DNA of 7,845 bases from TH5896 sp050748485 (lineage in GTDB: Archaea; Thermoproteota; Nitrososphaeria; Nitrososphaerales; Nitrososphaeraceae). Of this stretch, positions 1-6,187 are shown one piece after another. The position numbers and the translations under genes are program-made. The notes under the pieces are model-generated. The model was given only the letters and a program-made list of their open reading frames with translations. It had not been told where the DNA came from and searched no databases. The stretch is from NCBI GenBank assembly GCA_050748485.1, contig JBOGPP010000133.1:1-7845 (forward strand), given 5' to 3'. Position 1 is the first letter of the stretch. Every line of letters starts with the position of its first letter.

Positions 1-211
1 TGCTTATTTCGTCATCAGAAGCTTCGTTATGAATAACCAATAGTATTGCGTGAATGTATCCAACCAGGTCCTGCCGAGATCTTTCTTCAGATATCATGCC
101 TCTGATTCCTGCTCTAACTATCTCTGAACGTCCACTAAATCCAAGTGATTTTTGTAATTTATCCATTTCGTTCAGAATTTCGTCATTTAAGGATATACTA
201 ACTATCGTCAT
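1..211 (-). CDS. NikR/CopG-type ribbon-helix-helix regulator, N-terminal 70 codons (cut by window edge)
   Basis: The reading frame starts with ATG at 211 and runs off the left edge, so only the N-terminus is present. It begins MTIVSISLNDEILNEMDKLQ and continues with a GFSGRSEIVRAGIRGMI segment. This is the beta strand, helix, turn (GFxxRSE) and helix pattern of ribbon-helix-helix DNA-binding domains, at residues 1-45. It is followed by a stretch (G-Y-I-H-A-I-L-L-V-I-H) that resembles the start of the NikR C-terminal ACT-like sensor domain. RHH proteins bind DNA as dimers through the N-terminal strand. NikR relatives use the C-terminal domain to sense nickel or another ligand, but the ligand residues would lie outside the window, so metal specificity cannot be judged. 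The A/T-rich palindromes just upstream fit autoregulation. A short antitoxin-type CopG protein is less likely, because the frame continues past the RHH domain. Confidence 0.5.
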   Translation of the reverse strand, partial: MTIVSISLNDEILNEMDKLQKSLGFSGRSEIVRAGIRGMISEERSRQDLVGYIHAILLVIHNEASDDEIS

Positions 212-214
212 CTA

Positions 215-267
215 ATATTAATAATTATTAAGTTTATAAATAATAAATATATTTGCATTATTAATAT
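215..267. repeat. A/T-rich inverted repeats around the regulator promoter (possible operator)
   Basis: ATATTAATAAT at 215-225 is repeated exactly, in inverted orientation, as ATTATTAATAT at 257-267, with a centre-to-centre spacing of 42 bp (about four helical turns). The left arm overlaps a perfect 14-bp palindrome, TTAATAATTATTAA, at 218-231. The repeats flank the TATA box of the RHH gene. NikR-type tetramers are known to bind widely spaced inverted half-sites, so an autoregulatory operator is a reasonable inference. The region is very A/T-rich, so some palindromy is expected by chance. Confidence 0.45.
233..240 (-). promoter_or_regulatory. TATA box for the ribbon-helix-helix regulator
   Basis: The palindromic octamer TTTATAAA is centred about 25 bp upstream of the ATG at 211. 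In archaea the TATA box lies about 26-27 bp before the transcription start, so transcription would begin at or next to the start codon and the mRNA would be essentially leaderless. The box lies between the two arms of an inverted repeat, so a bound repressor would block TBP/TFB. Confidence 0.6.
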
Positions 268-270
268 CGA

Positions 271-595
271 TACAAAAGTAAAATATAAAGAATTAACATT
301 CCGATAACCTGACGACTGGATCAACAGATGGCGGCGAGATGAAGCCTGATTGTTGACATTCTTATGCTTTATTCACCCGGCAGCGCTAGTTGCAGACCAA
401 TCTGTGCACTGATATTGAATGGGAACCTTGATCGGCATCGACCATTAGTATGGTAGAACAGAACGACCTCAAAAAACGGTATAGGTGGTATTGTGAAATC
501 ATCGCAAGTGTCCCATACAACGAGCGCAAAGCTCAGAGGGGCTCTACACACTCAATTAAAGATTATTTTGTTCGATTCAAATGCATAACTCAAAA
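271..595. other. No supported gene; noticeably more G/C-rich spacer
   Basis: About 325 bp between the regulator promoter and the secreted-protein gene. From about 300 to 555 the DNA looks clearly more G/C-rich than the flanks. Short open frames exist on both strands (minus 369-551 from GTG; plus 450-620 from ATG), but neither has a recognisable motif, a promoter-like box at the right distance or a convincing composition. Small hairpins are possible, for example GAGC-GCAAA-GCTC and AGAG-GGG-CTCT near 520-545. It could be a decayed gene, a small RNA or plain spacer; nothing decides between these. Confidence 0.5.
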
Positions 596-1102
596 CTACA
601 GATATAGATTGACCTGTTGATTTTGGCTTTGACCTGATAAAGAGTGTATTTCATCAGTTGAACCAGTCTGGCACGCCAAATTATTGCCATAGCTATCGGT
701 GTCCTCCAAGACTTTAATGCACGCGGTGTATGTGCCTCCTGGCTTTATAGCATCTCTGGGAATTAGCATATCAAATTGTATCACACCATTCCCGTCATCG
801 TGGGGATCCAATAAGGATATAGGGTCAAAGTTGTTAGCATAAGTTTTACCATCGATAGTAACTAATATCTGCGCTATTTTGGTAGAGTAGTCTATCCCTT
901 TAATCTTGAATGAAACCTTGTCGTTGCTAGCTTGTTGTTGTGTTGACGTATCTTGGTTTATAACAGGTAGATTTTCTATAGTTGAATGGTTAGCGCTTGA
1001 ATCTTGAGCTTTAACAAGAACAAGGTTAGAAAGACTAACCGTACCGACCAAATACACGACGCACATAGTTATTGCCATTAGAACTGAATAGATCCGGTTC
1101 AT
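596..1102 (-). CDS. Small secreted protein, function unknown
   Basis: I do not recognise this 168-residue protein. Residues 1-32 form a signal peptide: a basic N-terminus (MNR), a long hydrophobic core at about 5-30, and a plausible cleavage site after V-K-A at 32. A polar Ser/Thr/Gln/Asn-rich linker follows at 33-60. The remaining part, about 61-147, alternates short hydrophobic and polar stretches and looks like a small beta-sandwich, with a DPHDDGNG turn at 99-106 that could bind a cation. The only cysteines outside the signal peptide are C128 and C144, which would make a disulfide outside the cell. The tail (148-168) is polar. The start is the ATG at 1102, chosen because it gives the complete signal peptide; no clear TATA box sits at the expected distance. 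It lies 115 bp downstream of the ATPase gene on the same strand, and nothing links their functions. Confidence 0.75.
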   Translation of the reverse strand: MNRIYSVLMAITMCVVYLVGTVSLSNLVLVKAQDSSANHSTIENLPVINQDTSTQQQASNDKVSFKIKGIDYSTKIAQILVTIDGKTYANNFDPISLLDPHDDGNGVIQFDMLIPRDAIKPGGTYTACIKVLEDTDSYGNNLACQTGSTDEIHSLSGQSQNQQVNLYL

Positions 1103-1217
1103 AGATTATTACGAAAAGTTTAGCGCATGTAGTATCTATAGGTAATGAAGGATTCATATTGGAGATTCAGACATAAGATTACATAGTTTAGAAACTTATT
1201 CTATCTGATTGATCCTT

Positions 1218-2405
1218 TTAGTTTCTATTACTCTCAAACGAAATTACTAATTCCTTATCAGTTAACCGAGCGGCTTTGAGTTTCATTCCTAAAGTAATAG
1301 CAGGCAATGGAACGACATTTACAACGTAACCTATGTTAGTAGCTACTTTGATAGTGATTCGGTCTGAGATACGTTCAACCAAAAAGTCTGAGTTCTTTGC
1401 AAAAGGAACCTTTACTATTAAAGTGAGACCTAAACTATCGCCTTTAAATTCAAAAACCTTTTCACGATAAAAAATTTGACTCGGATCTTGGTCCCCAAAT
1501 AGGATCTCGGCGTTTCGCTTAAGCATCTCTATCCCTCTTAATTCTTCACTGTAAAGAGGCACCTCCCTAACTGGCAATGGGTAAAAGTTTGATTTAGCTT
1601 CTGTTACTCTAGCATGCTGAAAATCAGCCCAGTTAACTAAGAAACTATCCTCACTACGAATTTGAGGCATAATCTTGTTGATGATAATCATGTCTACATT
1701 AATACCGTACAGATTGGCTGACATTAAGGTCCTTTTTGCATTTTCCATGCTAAAGCTGTCCGCATTAACAACTAACCTGAGACTAGTAATGTTTGGATCA
1801 AAAATTAACTTTGACAGTTTTTCCAATCTAAGAAGCAAATCCGCTTCAGTCTTTAGCAAGTCAGTTGAAGGAGCCGAGCCTGAAAAGTACGGCTGGAGTA
1901 GTCGACCGAAGCCACTAACAAGGCCGGCAAGGCCTGAGAGCCTCATGCTTAGACTTCCTACAATTTTTGGAAAATATAGGAATCGCAATGCCTCACCCGA
2001 TGCCGGCATGTCCAGAATTATCGCATCATATTCTCTAGATCTTACAGACTCTTCAATTTTCAGCAAGCAGAGTAATTGGGTCATTCCGGGTAACATGGCC
2101 AACTCATACGAAATGGTATCGTCCATACCTTTGGCCTGAAAATACGATGCAAAGTAGGAAAATATTGTCTTGAAATGCAAATCCGTCTCTACGACTGGGT
2201 CTACTTGAGCTGCGTACAAGTCAGCAGAAATTCTTGTAGGTTTTCCTCCTATCTCACCTGCCATCATTGCATCACCCAAAGTATGGGCAGGGTCGGCGGA
2301 AACTAGAAGTGTTCTGGATTTCAGACCAGACAACTTCAACGCAGTTGAGCAGGCACTTACTGTTTTTCCAGTCCCACCTTTACCAGTATAGATGACAAGT
2401 CGCAA
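1218..2405 (-). CDS. Get3/ArsA-family ATPase with C-terminal alpha-crystallin-like domain
   Basis: This is a 395-residue single-unit member of the Get3/ArsA (SIMIBI) ATPases, which work as homodimers in the cytosol. The deviant Walker A motif GKGGTGKT is at 8-15, switch I SADPAHTLGDA at 36-46 with the presumed catalytic D38, switch II DMPASGEALRFL at 132-143, and the nucleotide-base motif NK at 243-244. Residues about 149-178 are hydrophobic or amphipathic, as expected for a client-binding groove. Residues about 317-392 match the ArsA HSP20-like domain fused to many bacterial, cyanobacterial and archaeal members. The CxxC zinc pair of fungal Get3 is absent, and no arsB, arsR or arsD is nearby, so arsenite export is unlikely. 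A role in handling hydrophobic or membrane proteins is more plausible but unproven. The start codon is TTG at 2405: an in-frame TAA lies just upstream, and the P-loop would be lost with any later start. Confidence 0.9.
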   Translation of the reverse strand: MRLVIYTGKGGTGKTVSACSTALKLSGLKSRTLLVSADPAHTLGDAMMAGEIGGKPTRISADLYAAQVDPVVETDLHFKTIFSYFASYFQAKGMDDTISYELAMLPGMTQLLCLLKIEESVRSREYDAIILDMPASGEALRFLYFPKIVGSLSMRLSGLAGLVSGFGRLLQPYFSGSAPSTDLLKTEADLLLRLEKLSKLIFDPNITSLRLVVNADSFSMENAKRTLMSANLYGINVDMIIINKIMPQIRSEDSFLVNWADFQHARVTEAKSNFYPLPVREVPLYSEELRGIEMLKRNAEILFGDQDPSQIFYREKVFEFKGDSLGLTLIVKVPFAKNSDFLVERISDRITIKVATNIGYVVNVVPLPAITLGMKLKAARLTDKELVISFESNRN

Positions 2406-2426
2406 TAGATCGCATAGAAAGCTGCG

Positions 2427-2434
2427 ATATTAAG
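2427..2434 (-). promoter_or_regulatory. TATA box for the Get3/ArsA-like gene
   Basis: On the minus strand this reads CTTAATAT and is centred about 25 bp before the TTG start at 2405, which is the spacing for a leaderless transcript. It supports the TTG start and suggests that the ATPase has its own promoter, even though the aminotransferase gene ends only 53 bp upstream. Confidence 0.5.
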
Positions 2435-2458
2435 ACTTATGGACTATAGTAGATGATT

Positions 2459-3664
2459 TCATTTTTTTAGATTTTCGTTAGCTGAATTGAAGCTGTTTGC
2501 TACATATTCAATATCGCGCACAGAAAGAAGAGGGTGCACAGGCAGGGAAAGGACATGTTTGCTCGCCCATTCTGTAGTTCTCAAATTATTGGGTATTTCC
2601 TGGGCCTGATTTGGGAGCCGGGTTTGTACAAGTTCTTTATAGTACGGAGTTAAATGAACAGGGGGATCGTAGTATACCGCTACCCCAATCTTAGCATTAT
2701 TTGCCATCTTATCCTTTATTAGATCTCGGGTACTAGCATAGTCTAGTGGGTCAGAAGTATTAATCTTGTCTTTGGCCTTTTGACCGTCTAATGCCACCGT
2801 GTAAAGATACCAATTAAATTTCTTGTGACCATCCTCTGGTTCAGTTGGTGTTATCAATCCGTCAAAGTCAGAACGTGTAAGCAGGTCGGTTAACAGGTTT
2901 GCATTGTTTCTTCTTTTTTCTAGCATTTCGTTAAGTTTTTTCATTTGGCCCTTCGCGATCGCGGCGCTTATTTCAGGGAGTCGCAAATTGAGACCGAATA
3001 CTCTTGTGTCATAACCTTCTACCATTCCATGATTACGTATCATTCTTAATCGATCAGCCAGCAGATCGTCATCTGTTGTGATCGCACCACCTTCTCCAGA
3101 AGTGAGTACTTTGCTTGCATACATACTGAAACAACCCATCAAACCTAACGTTCCAGTCTGTCTCTTCCTGTACTCGGAACCTAATGATTGGCACGCGTCT
3201 TCTATTACTTCGATAGAATTACTCTTTGCTAATTCAATTACTTCATCCATATCTGCCGGATGGCCATAAAGATGGACTGGCATAATAGCTCTAGACTTTT
3301 TTGTAATCTTCCTAGCAAGGTCTCCGGTATCGATAGTATAGTCAGCTTTGTTCACATCAACAAATACTGGTGTAGCCCCAGCAGCTACTACAGAATTAGC
3401 TGAAGCAACAAATGTAAACGAAGGTAAAAGTACTTCGTCGCCTTCCTTCAATCCTAATGCTAGTAATGCAGCTAAAAGAGCAGAAGTACCAGAATTCACT
3501 GCAATCACGTGCTTGATGTTTAAATAGCTTCTAAGAAGAGATTCGAATTCCTGAACTCTCTTTCCCCCCTCAAATGCAGCAGACGTAAGAACGCCTTCGT
3601 CAAGCACCATTAGTATTTCCTTTTTTTCCTCATCACTAAGCCAAGGTCTGTTTATGGGAATCAT
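2459..3664 (-). CDS. DegT/DnrJ/EryC1/StrS-family PLP-dependent aminotransferase
   Basis: A 401-residue fold-type I aminotransferase of the family that transfers an amino group, usually from glutamate, to keto-sugars. Visible family features are the N-terminal MIPINRPWL, the phosphate-binding loop NSGTSAL at 57-63, the EDACQSLG motif with D156 facing the pyridine nitrogen, and SMYASKVLTSGEGG at 180-193 with K185 as the Schiff-base lysine. The segment FGLNLRLPEISAAI follows at 223-236. The length is normal for the family. I chose ATG 3664 because MIPxNRPxL is the usual N-terminus and a TATA-like box lies about 30 bp before it; a GTG at 3718 would add 18 residues that do not look conserved. No sugar epimerase, dehydratase or glycosyltransferase is next to it, so the substrate is unknown. 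Such enzymes often feed cell-surface glycans or S-layer glycosylation, but that is inference here. Confidence 0.93.
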   Translation of the reverse strand: MIPINRPWLSDEEKKEILMVLDEGVLTSAAFEGGKRVQEFESLLRSYLNIKHVIAVNSGTSALLAALLALGLKEGDEVLLPSFTFVASANSVVAAGATPVFVDVNKADYTIDTGDLARKITKKSRAIMPVHLYGHPADMDEVIELAKSNSIEVIEDACQSLGSEYRKRQTGTLGLMGCFSMYASKVLTSGEGGAITTDDDLLADRLRMIRNHGMVEGYDTRVFGLNLRLPEISAAIAKGQMKKLNEMLEKRRNNANLLTDLLTRSDFDGLITPTEPEDGHKKFNWYLYTVALDGQKAKDKINTSDPLDYASTRDLIKDKMANNAKIGVAVYYDPPVHLTPYYKELVQTRLPNQAQEIPNNLRTTEWASKHVLSLPVHPLLSVRDIEYVANSFNSANENLKK

Positions 3665-3689
3665 TTTAGAGTTAGATCTGCGAGAATAC

Positions 3690-3699
3690 CTAATTAAGG
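3690..3699 (-). promoter_or_regulatory. TATA-like box for the aminotransferase gene
   Basis: On the minus strand this reads CCTTAATTAG and is centred about 30 bp before the ATG at 3664. It lies inside the reading frame extended to the GTG at 3718, which argues against that earlier start. It shares a TTAAT core with the other boxes in this window. Confidence 0.4.
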
Positions 3700-3783
3700 A
3701 TATCAAATCCACAGACACTATTAGATGTTTTATCTAGAATCATACCCAACAAATAACAGCACGTTAGAAGATTGGCGCCCAAG

Positions 3784-3798
3784 CATATTCTGAATATG
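3784..3798. repeat. Perfect 7-bp inverted repeat with one central base
   Basis: CATATTC-T-GAATATG is a perfect palindrome around one base, in the spacer between the divergently transcribed aminotransferase and zinc-ribbon genes. The shape suits a dimeric transcription-factor site. No regulator gene is adjacent, so the binding protein is unknown and the call is tentative. Confidence 0.4.
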
Positions 3799-3809
3799 GG
3801 TGAGTACGA

Positions 3810-3837
3810 CTTCTTTAAGTTGATTTCAGGAAAGAAG
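3810..3837 (+). repeat. 7-bp hairpin before a T6 tract (possible small-RNA end or terminator)
   Basis: CTTCTTT at 3810-3816 pairs exactly with AAAGAAG at 3831-3837 around a 14-base loop, and a run of six T follows near 3852-3857. This could be the 3' end of a short plus-strand RNA starting near 3784, or chance in A/T-rich DNA. A 23-codon open frame (3796-3867) covers the same stretch, but I do not call it a gene. Confidence 0.25.
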
Positions 3838-3881
3838 AATATCCATTACTTGTTTTTTGCAGGGTGAATTGGAAACCAAAA

Positions 3882-3889
3882 GTTAATAC
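3882..3889 (+). promoter_or_regulatory. TATA-like box for the zinc-ribbon gene
   Basis: The box reads GTTAATAC and is centred about 26 bp before the GTG at 3911, the leaderless spacing. It is only about 8 bp before the TTG at 3893, so it favours GTG 3911 as the true start. Confidence 0.45.
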
Positions 3890-3910
3890 AGTTTGACTTG
3901 CAGGTACTGC

Positions 3911-4099
3911 GTGACTTTGTTGAAGGCGAAATGTCCAAAGTGTAGAAATGAAGCAGTAGTCAATGAGGAAATGACAAAGGTTGGCTGTGGCCACTGCGGG
4001 TTTAGTTCTTCATATGAATCGTACTTAGAGACTATGAAGGGGATAGCTCAGAACATTTCAGATGATTATCAAGCAAATCTAGACAAAAGCGGATTCTAA
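3911..4099 (+). CDS. Small zinc-ribbon protein
   Basis: A 62-residue protein with two cysteine knuckles: CPKC at 8-11 and CGHC at 27-30, separated by a short strand-turn segment. That is the classic four-cysteine zinc ribbon found in archaeal ribosomal proteins, transcription factors and small RNA- or DNA-binding proteins. The rest, about 32-62, is polar and probably helical, with no further motif. I do not know its exact function. Its position directly before eS6 and aIF2 gamma on the same strand suggests a role in translation, but this is inference from context. The start chosen is GTG 3911, on promoter spacing. A TTG at 3893 would add six residues including a third CxxC pair (CRYC), and I cannot exclude it. 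An in-frame stop at 3884 rules out anything longer. Confidence 0.75.
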   Translation: MTLLKAKCPKCRNEAVVNEEMTKVGCGHCGFSSSYESYLETMKGIAQNISDDYQANLDKSGF

Positions 4100-4205
4100 T
4101 CGTCGAATGATTATACACCACACATGAATCTTGAGCAGAATAGTCAAAAGACTTTAAATGATGATCGTAGCATCAAGAATTTGCCTTGAAGAAGCTATCC
4201 AAAAG

Positions 4206-4213
4206 TTAATTAA
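4206..4213 (+). promoter_or_regulatory. TATA-like box for eS6
   Basis: TTAATTAA is centred about 39 bp before the TTG start of eS6. With normal archaeal spacing, transcription would start near 4236 and leave a leader of about 13 bases. No Shine-Dalgarno-like GGAGG is visible in that leader. Confidence 0.45.
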
Positions 4214-4248
4214 AGCCCATACTTCTGCATATTCAAAGTAGTAGTGCA

Positions 4249-4644
4249 TTGGCTCAATTCAAGGTTGTCATCTCAGATAGTACCGGAAAAAGTCTTAGTC
4301 AAGAATTGAAGGACAAGGTAGCAATTCCACTCCTTGGGCTAAAAATAGGTGATGTTATCGACTCAAATGTTGTTGGTATTAATGGTAAAATGCAGATCAC
4401 CGGTGGCAGTGACAAATCGGGCACACCTATGAGGCCTGATCTCCATGGAGGGGTAAAAAAGTATATCTTGCTTGCGAGAGGAGTAGGAATGCGTAATCGT
4501 AATCCTGGCATTAGAATAAGAAAGCTAATTAGAGGCAATATGGTTACTGAGGAAATATATCAGCTAAATTGTAAACTGCTTGAGGGAAAGTTACCTGAAA
4601 AGTCTGCAACTGAACAATCTGTAGAAGAAGAACCCAAATCTTGA
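4249..4644 (+). CDS. rps6e: Small-subunit ribosomal protein eS6
   Basis: A 131-residue protein of the archaeal/eukaryotic small ribosomal subunit, near the usual archaeal length and without the long phosphorylated tail of eukaryotic eS6. The family signature is clear: ITGGSDKSGTPMRPDLHG at 50-67, then the basic RNA-binding stretch GMRNRNPGIRIRKLIRGN at 80-97, which fits the conserved G-x-R-x-R-K-x-x-R-G-N core. The last 15 residues are acidic and Ser/Glu-rich. The start is TTG 4249, because MAQFKVVISD is the normal N-terminus and no ATG or GTG lies in frame just upstream. Neighbours are the zinc-ribbon gene 149 bp upstream and aIF2 gamma downstream; eS6 and aIF2 gamma are often neighbours in archaeal genomes. 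Confidence 0.97.
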   Translation: MAQFKVVISDSTGKSLSQELKDKVAIPLLGLKIGDVIDSNVVGINGKMQITGGSDKSGTPMRPDLHGGVKKYILLARGVGMRNRNPGIRIRKLIRGNMVTEEIYQLNCKLLEGKLPEKSATEQSVEEEPKS

Positions 4645-4763
4645 CACCCTAGACTTTGGACAAGAGTTATATCGGCTGTTTTCCAAGTCATGCACCGGAT
4701 CGTCATATACATGTCGTACACTTGAATATCTAGAAATCTGATAAGGTCCCATAGGATGAAAAG

Positions 4764-4775
4764 TTTTCTTTTATT
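4764..4775 (+). terminator. T-rich tract after eS6
   Basis: TTTTCTTTTATT lies about 120 bp after the eS6 stop codon. Archaeal RNA polymerase terminates mainly at T-rich stretches on the coding strand, so this is a likely 3' end for the eS6 transcript. A strong hairpin begins immediately after it. Confidence 0.4.
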
Positions 4776-4816
4776 AGAGATCCTTAATTCATTTGAAATT
4801 AGTGCTAAGGGTCTCT
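4776..4816 (+). repeat. 11-bp stem-loop between eS6 and aIF2 gamma
   Basis: AGAGATCCTTA (4776-4786) pairs with TAAGGGTCTCT (4806-4816) over all 11 positions, with one T-G wobble, around a 19-base loop. It ends 29 bp before the TATA box of aIF2 gamma. It could be a DNA operator for the aIF2 gamma promoter, or an RNA structure at the end of the eS6 transcript. The near-perfect pairing is longer than expected by chance over this distance. Confidence 0.45.
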
Positions 4817-4845
4817 CCTGTTAATCAAAATGGCCTGTGATTACC

Positions 4846-4853
4846 TTAATATT
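4846..4853 (+). promoter_or_regulatory. TATA box for aIF2 gamma
   Basis: TTAATATT is centred 26-27 bp before the TTG at 4876, exactly the spacing of an archaeal leaderless transcript. The box lies inside the longer frame that starts with GTG at 4837, which makes that GTG an unlikely start. Confidence 0.6.
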
Positions 4854-4875
4854 CCCAGTTAATTCACGAAGATCA

Positions 4876-6141
4876 TTGCATTGGAAAGAAAGTCTGCCTG
4901 ATTGGTATATTAAAGAGTATGGTTACCAACCCAATATCAATATTGGAACGTCAGGTCATGTTGATCACGGTAAAACTACACTGGTTGAAGCGATTACAGG
5001 TGTATGGACTAGTGCACACAGTGAGGAATTAAGGAGAGGTATCACTATCAAAGTTGGATATGCAGATGCAGCCTTTTATAAGTGCCCCGATTGTCCTGCA
5101 CCAGAATGCTATTCGTCTAATCCTACGTGCGCGAATTGTAGTAAACCAGGAGAGCTGCTGCGCGTAGTCAGTTTTGTAGATTCCCCTGGCCATGAAAGTT
5201 TGATGGCCAATATGCTTTCAGGCTCCGCATTGATGGACGGAGCAATACTTGTTGTTGCAGCAAATGAGAAAGTTCCACAACCACAAACCAGAGAACATCT
5301 CTTGGCCTTGCAAGTACTAGGAATAAAGGAAATAGTGATTGTTCAGAACAAAGTAGATTTGATTGAATACGAGAGCGCATTGGAGAACTATGATCAGATT
5401 AAGTCATTCGTAAGTGGTAGCACTGCAGAGGAGGCTCCTATCGTTCCTGTATCAGCACAACACAGAGTAAATGTAGATGCTCTCATCGAAGCCATAGAAA
5501 ACAAACTCAAGAATCCGATTCGAAACAAAACTGCTAAACCTATAATGCACGTATTGCGATCTTTTGACGTGAATAAGCCTGGTATTCAAGTCCAGAGGGT
5601 GAGAGGCGGGGTAATTGGGGGTGCACTAGTTCAAGGAGAGTTTTTGATAGGAGATGAGATCGAAATTAGGCCTGGGTTCTACGATGAAAAGAGGAGTAGA
5701 TATGAGCCTATTACTTCATTAATCTCAACCTTAGGAACCGGTGCAGGTTTAGTTGAATCCGTTAGACCTGGAGGCCTAGTGGCAATTGGAACAAGATTAG
5801 ATCCTACCTTTATCAAGAGTGATTCTCTTATTGGTTCTGTAGTAGGAAAGCCATCCACTCTGCCTGAAAACGTAGATAGTATAAGTATCGAAGTTTATCT
5901 TTTTGATACTGCAGTTGGAACTCAAGAACTGGTAAAAGTAGACCCCATACGAATCAAGGAATCTCTTAGATTGAATATAGGTACGGCTGCAACGTTGGGG
6001 ACGGTCACATATGCTAAGGACTCTACTCAAATTGAAATTAAACTAAAAAAGCCAGTCTGTTTGTTGCCAAATAGCCGAGTAGCAATCAGCAGAAGGATAT
6101 CGGATAGATGGCGATTAATAGGTTCAGGGATAGCGGTGTGA
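4876..6141 (+). CDS. eif2g: Translation initiation factor aIF2, gamma subunit (GTPase)
   Basis: The GTP-binding core of archaeal IF2, which with alpha and beta subunits delivers methionyl initiator tRNA to the small subunit. The protein has 421 residues, slightly above the usual 410-415. The G domain has G1 GHVDHGKT at 27-34, switch I RRGITI with T57, G3 DSPGH at 102-106, G4 NKVD at 158-161 and G5 SAQ at 193-195. The zinc knuckle typical of this subunit is present between switch I and G3, with cysteines 70, 73, 85 and 88 plus an extra C78. Domains II and III follow and include the conserved SFDVNKPG at about 229-236. The start was set at TTG 4876 (MHWKESLPDW) from the TATA spacing; GTG 4837 would add 13 residues. 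The N-terminal extension before the G domain is about 10-12 residues longer than in textbook archaeal proteins. Confidence 0.96.
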   Translation: MHWKESLPDWYIKEYGYQPNINIGTSGHVDHGKTTLVEAITGVWTSAHSEELRRGITIKVGYADAAFYKCPDCPAPECYSSNPTCANCSKPGELLRVVSFVDSPGHESLMANMLSGSALMDGAILVVAANEKVPQPQTREHLLALQVLGIKEIVIVQNKVDLIEYESALENYDQIKSFVSGSTAEEAPIVPVSAQHRVNVDALIEAIENKLKNPIRNKTAKPIMHVLRSFDVNKPGIQVQRVRGGVIGGALVQGEFLIGDEIEIRPGFYDEKRSRYEPITSLISTLGTGAGLVESVRPGGLVAIGTRLDPTFIKSDSLIGSVVGKPSTLPENVDSISIEVYLFDTAVGTQELVKVDPIRIKESLRLNIGTAATLGTVTYAKDSTQIEIKLKKPVCLLPNSRVAISRRISDRWRLIGSGIAV

Positions 6142-6187
6142 CGAACAACATACATCACCCATCGTCCATCATTTATTACAGTATCAT

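Noticed and set aside
1..211. Antitoxin of a toxin-antitoxin pair
   Set aside because: The frame continues beyond the RHH domain into a NikR-like sensor segment, and no toxin-like gene is seen downstream within the window.
369..551. 60-codon minus-strand frame in the G/C-rich spacer
   Set aside because: GTG start, no motif, no TATA-like box at the right distance, and amino-acid content like a shadow frame.
450..620. 57-codon plus-strand frame beginning MVEQNDLKKRYRWYC
   Set aside because: No recognisable domain or promoter, and it runs into the 3' end of the secreted-protein gene on the other strand; not enough to call a gene.
1675..2139. 154-codon open frame on the plus strand inside the Get3/ArsA-like gene
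   Set aside because: It is antisense to a well-supported gene with intact motifs, has no domain and no promoter-like box, and its openness follows from the codon pattern of the real gene.
1218..2405. Arsenic resistance operon
   Set aside because: Only an ArsA-like ATPase is present. There is no ArsB, ArsD or ArsR, and the alpha-crystallin domain fits the Get3-like branch.
4124..4189. 21-codon frame MNLEQNSQKTLNDDRSIKNLP between the zinc-ribbon and eS6
   Set aside because: Too short, no promoter-like box before it, no known family.
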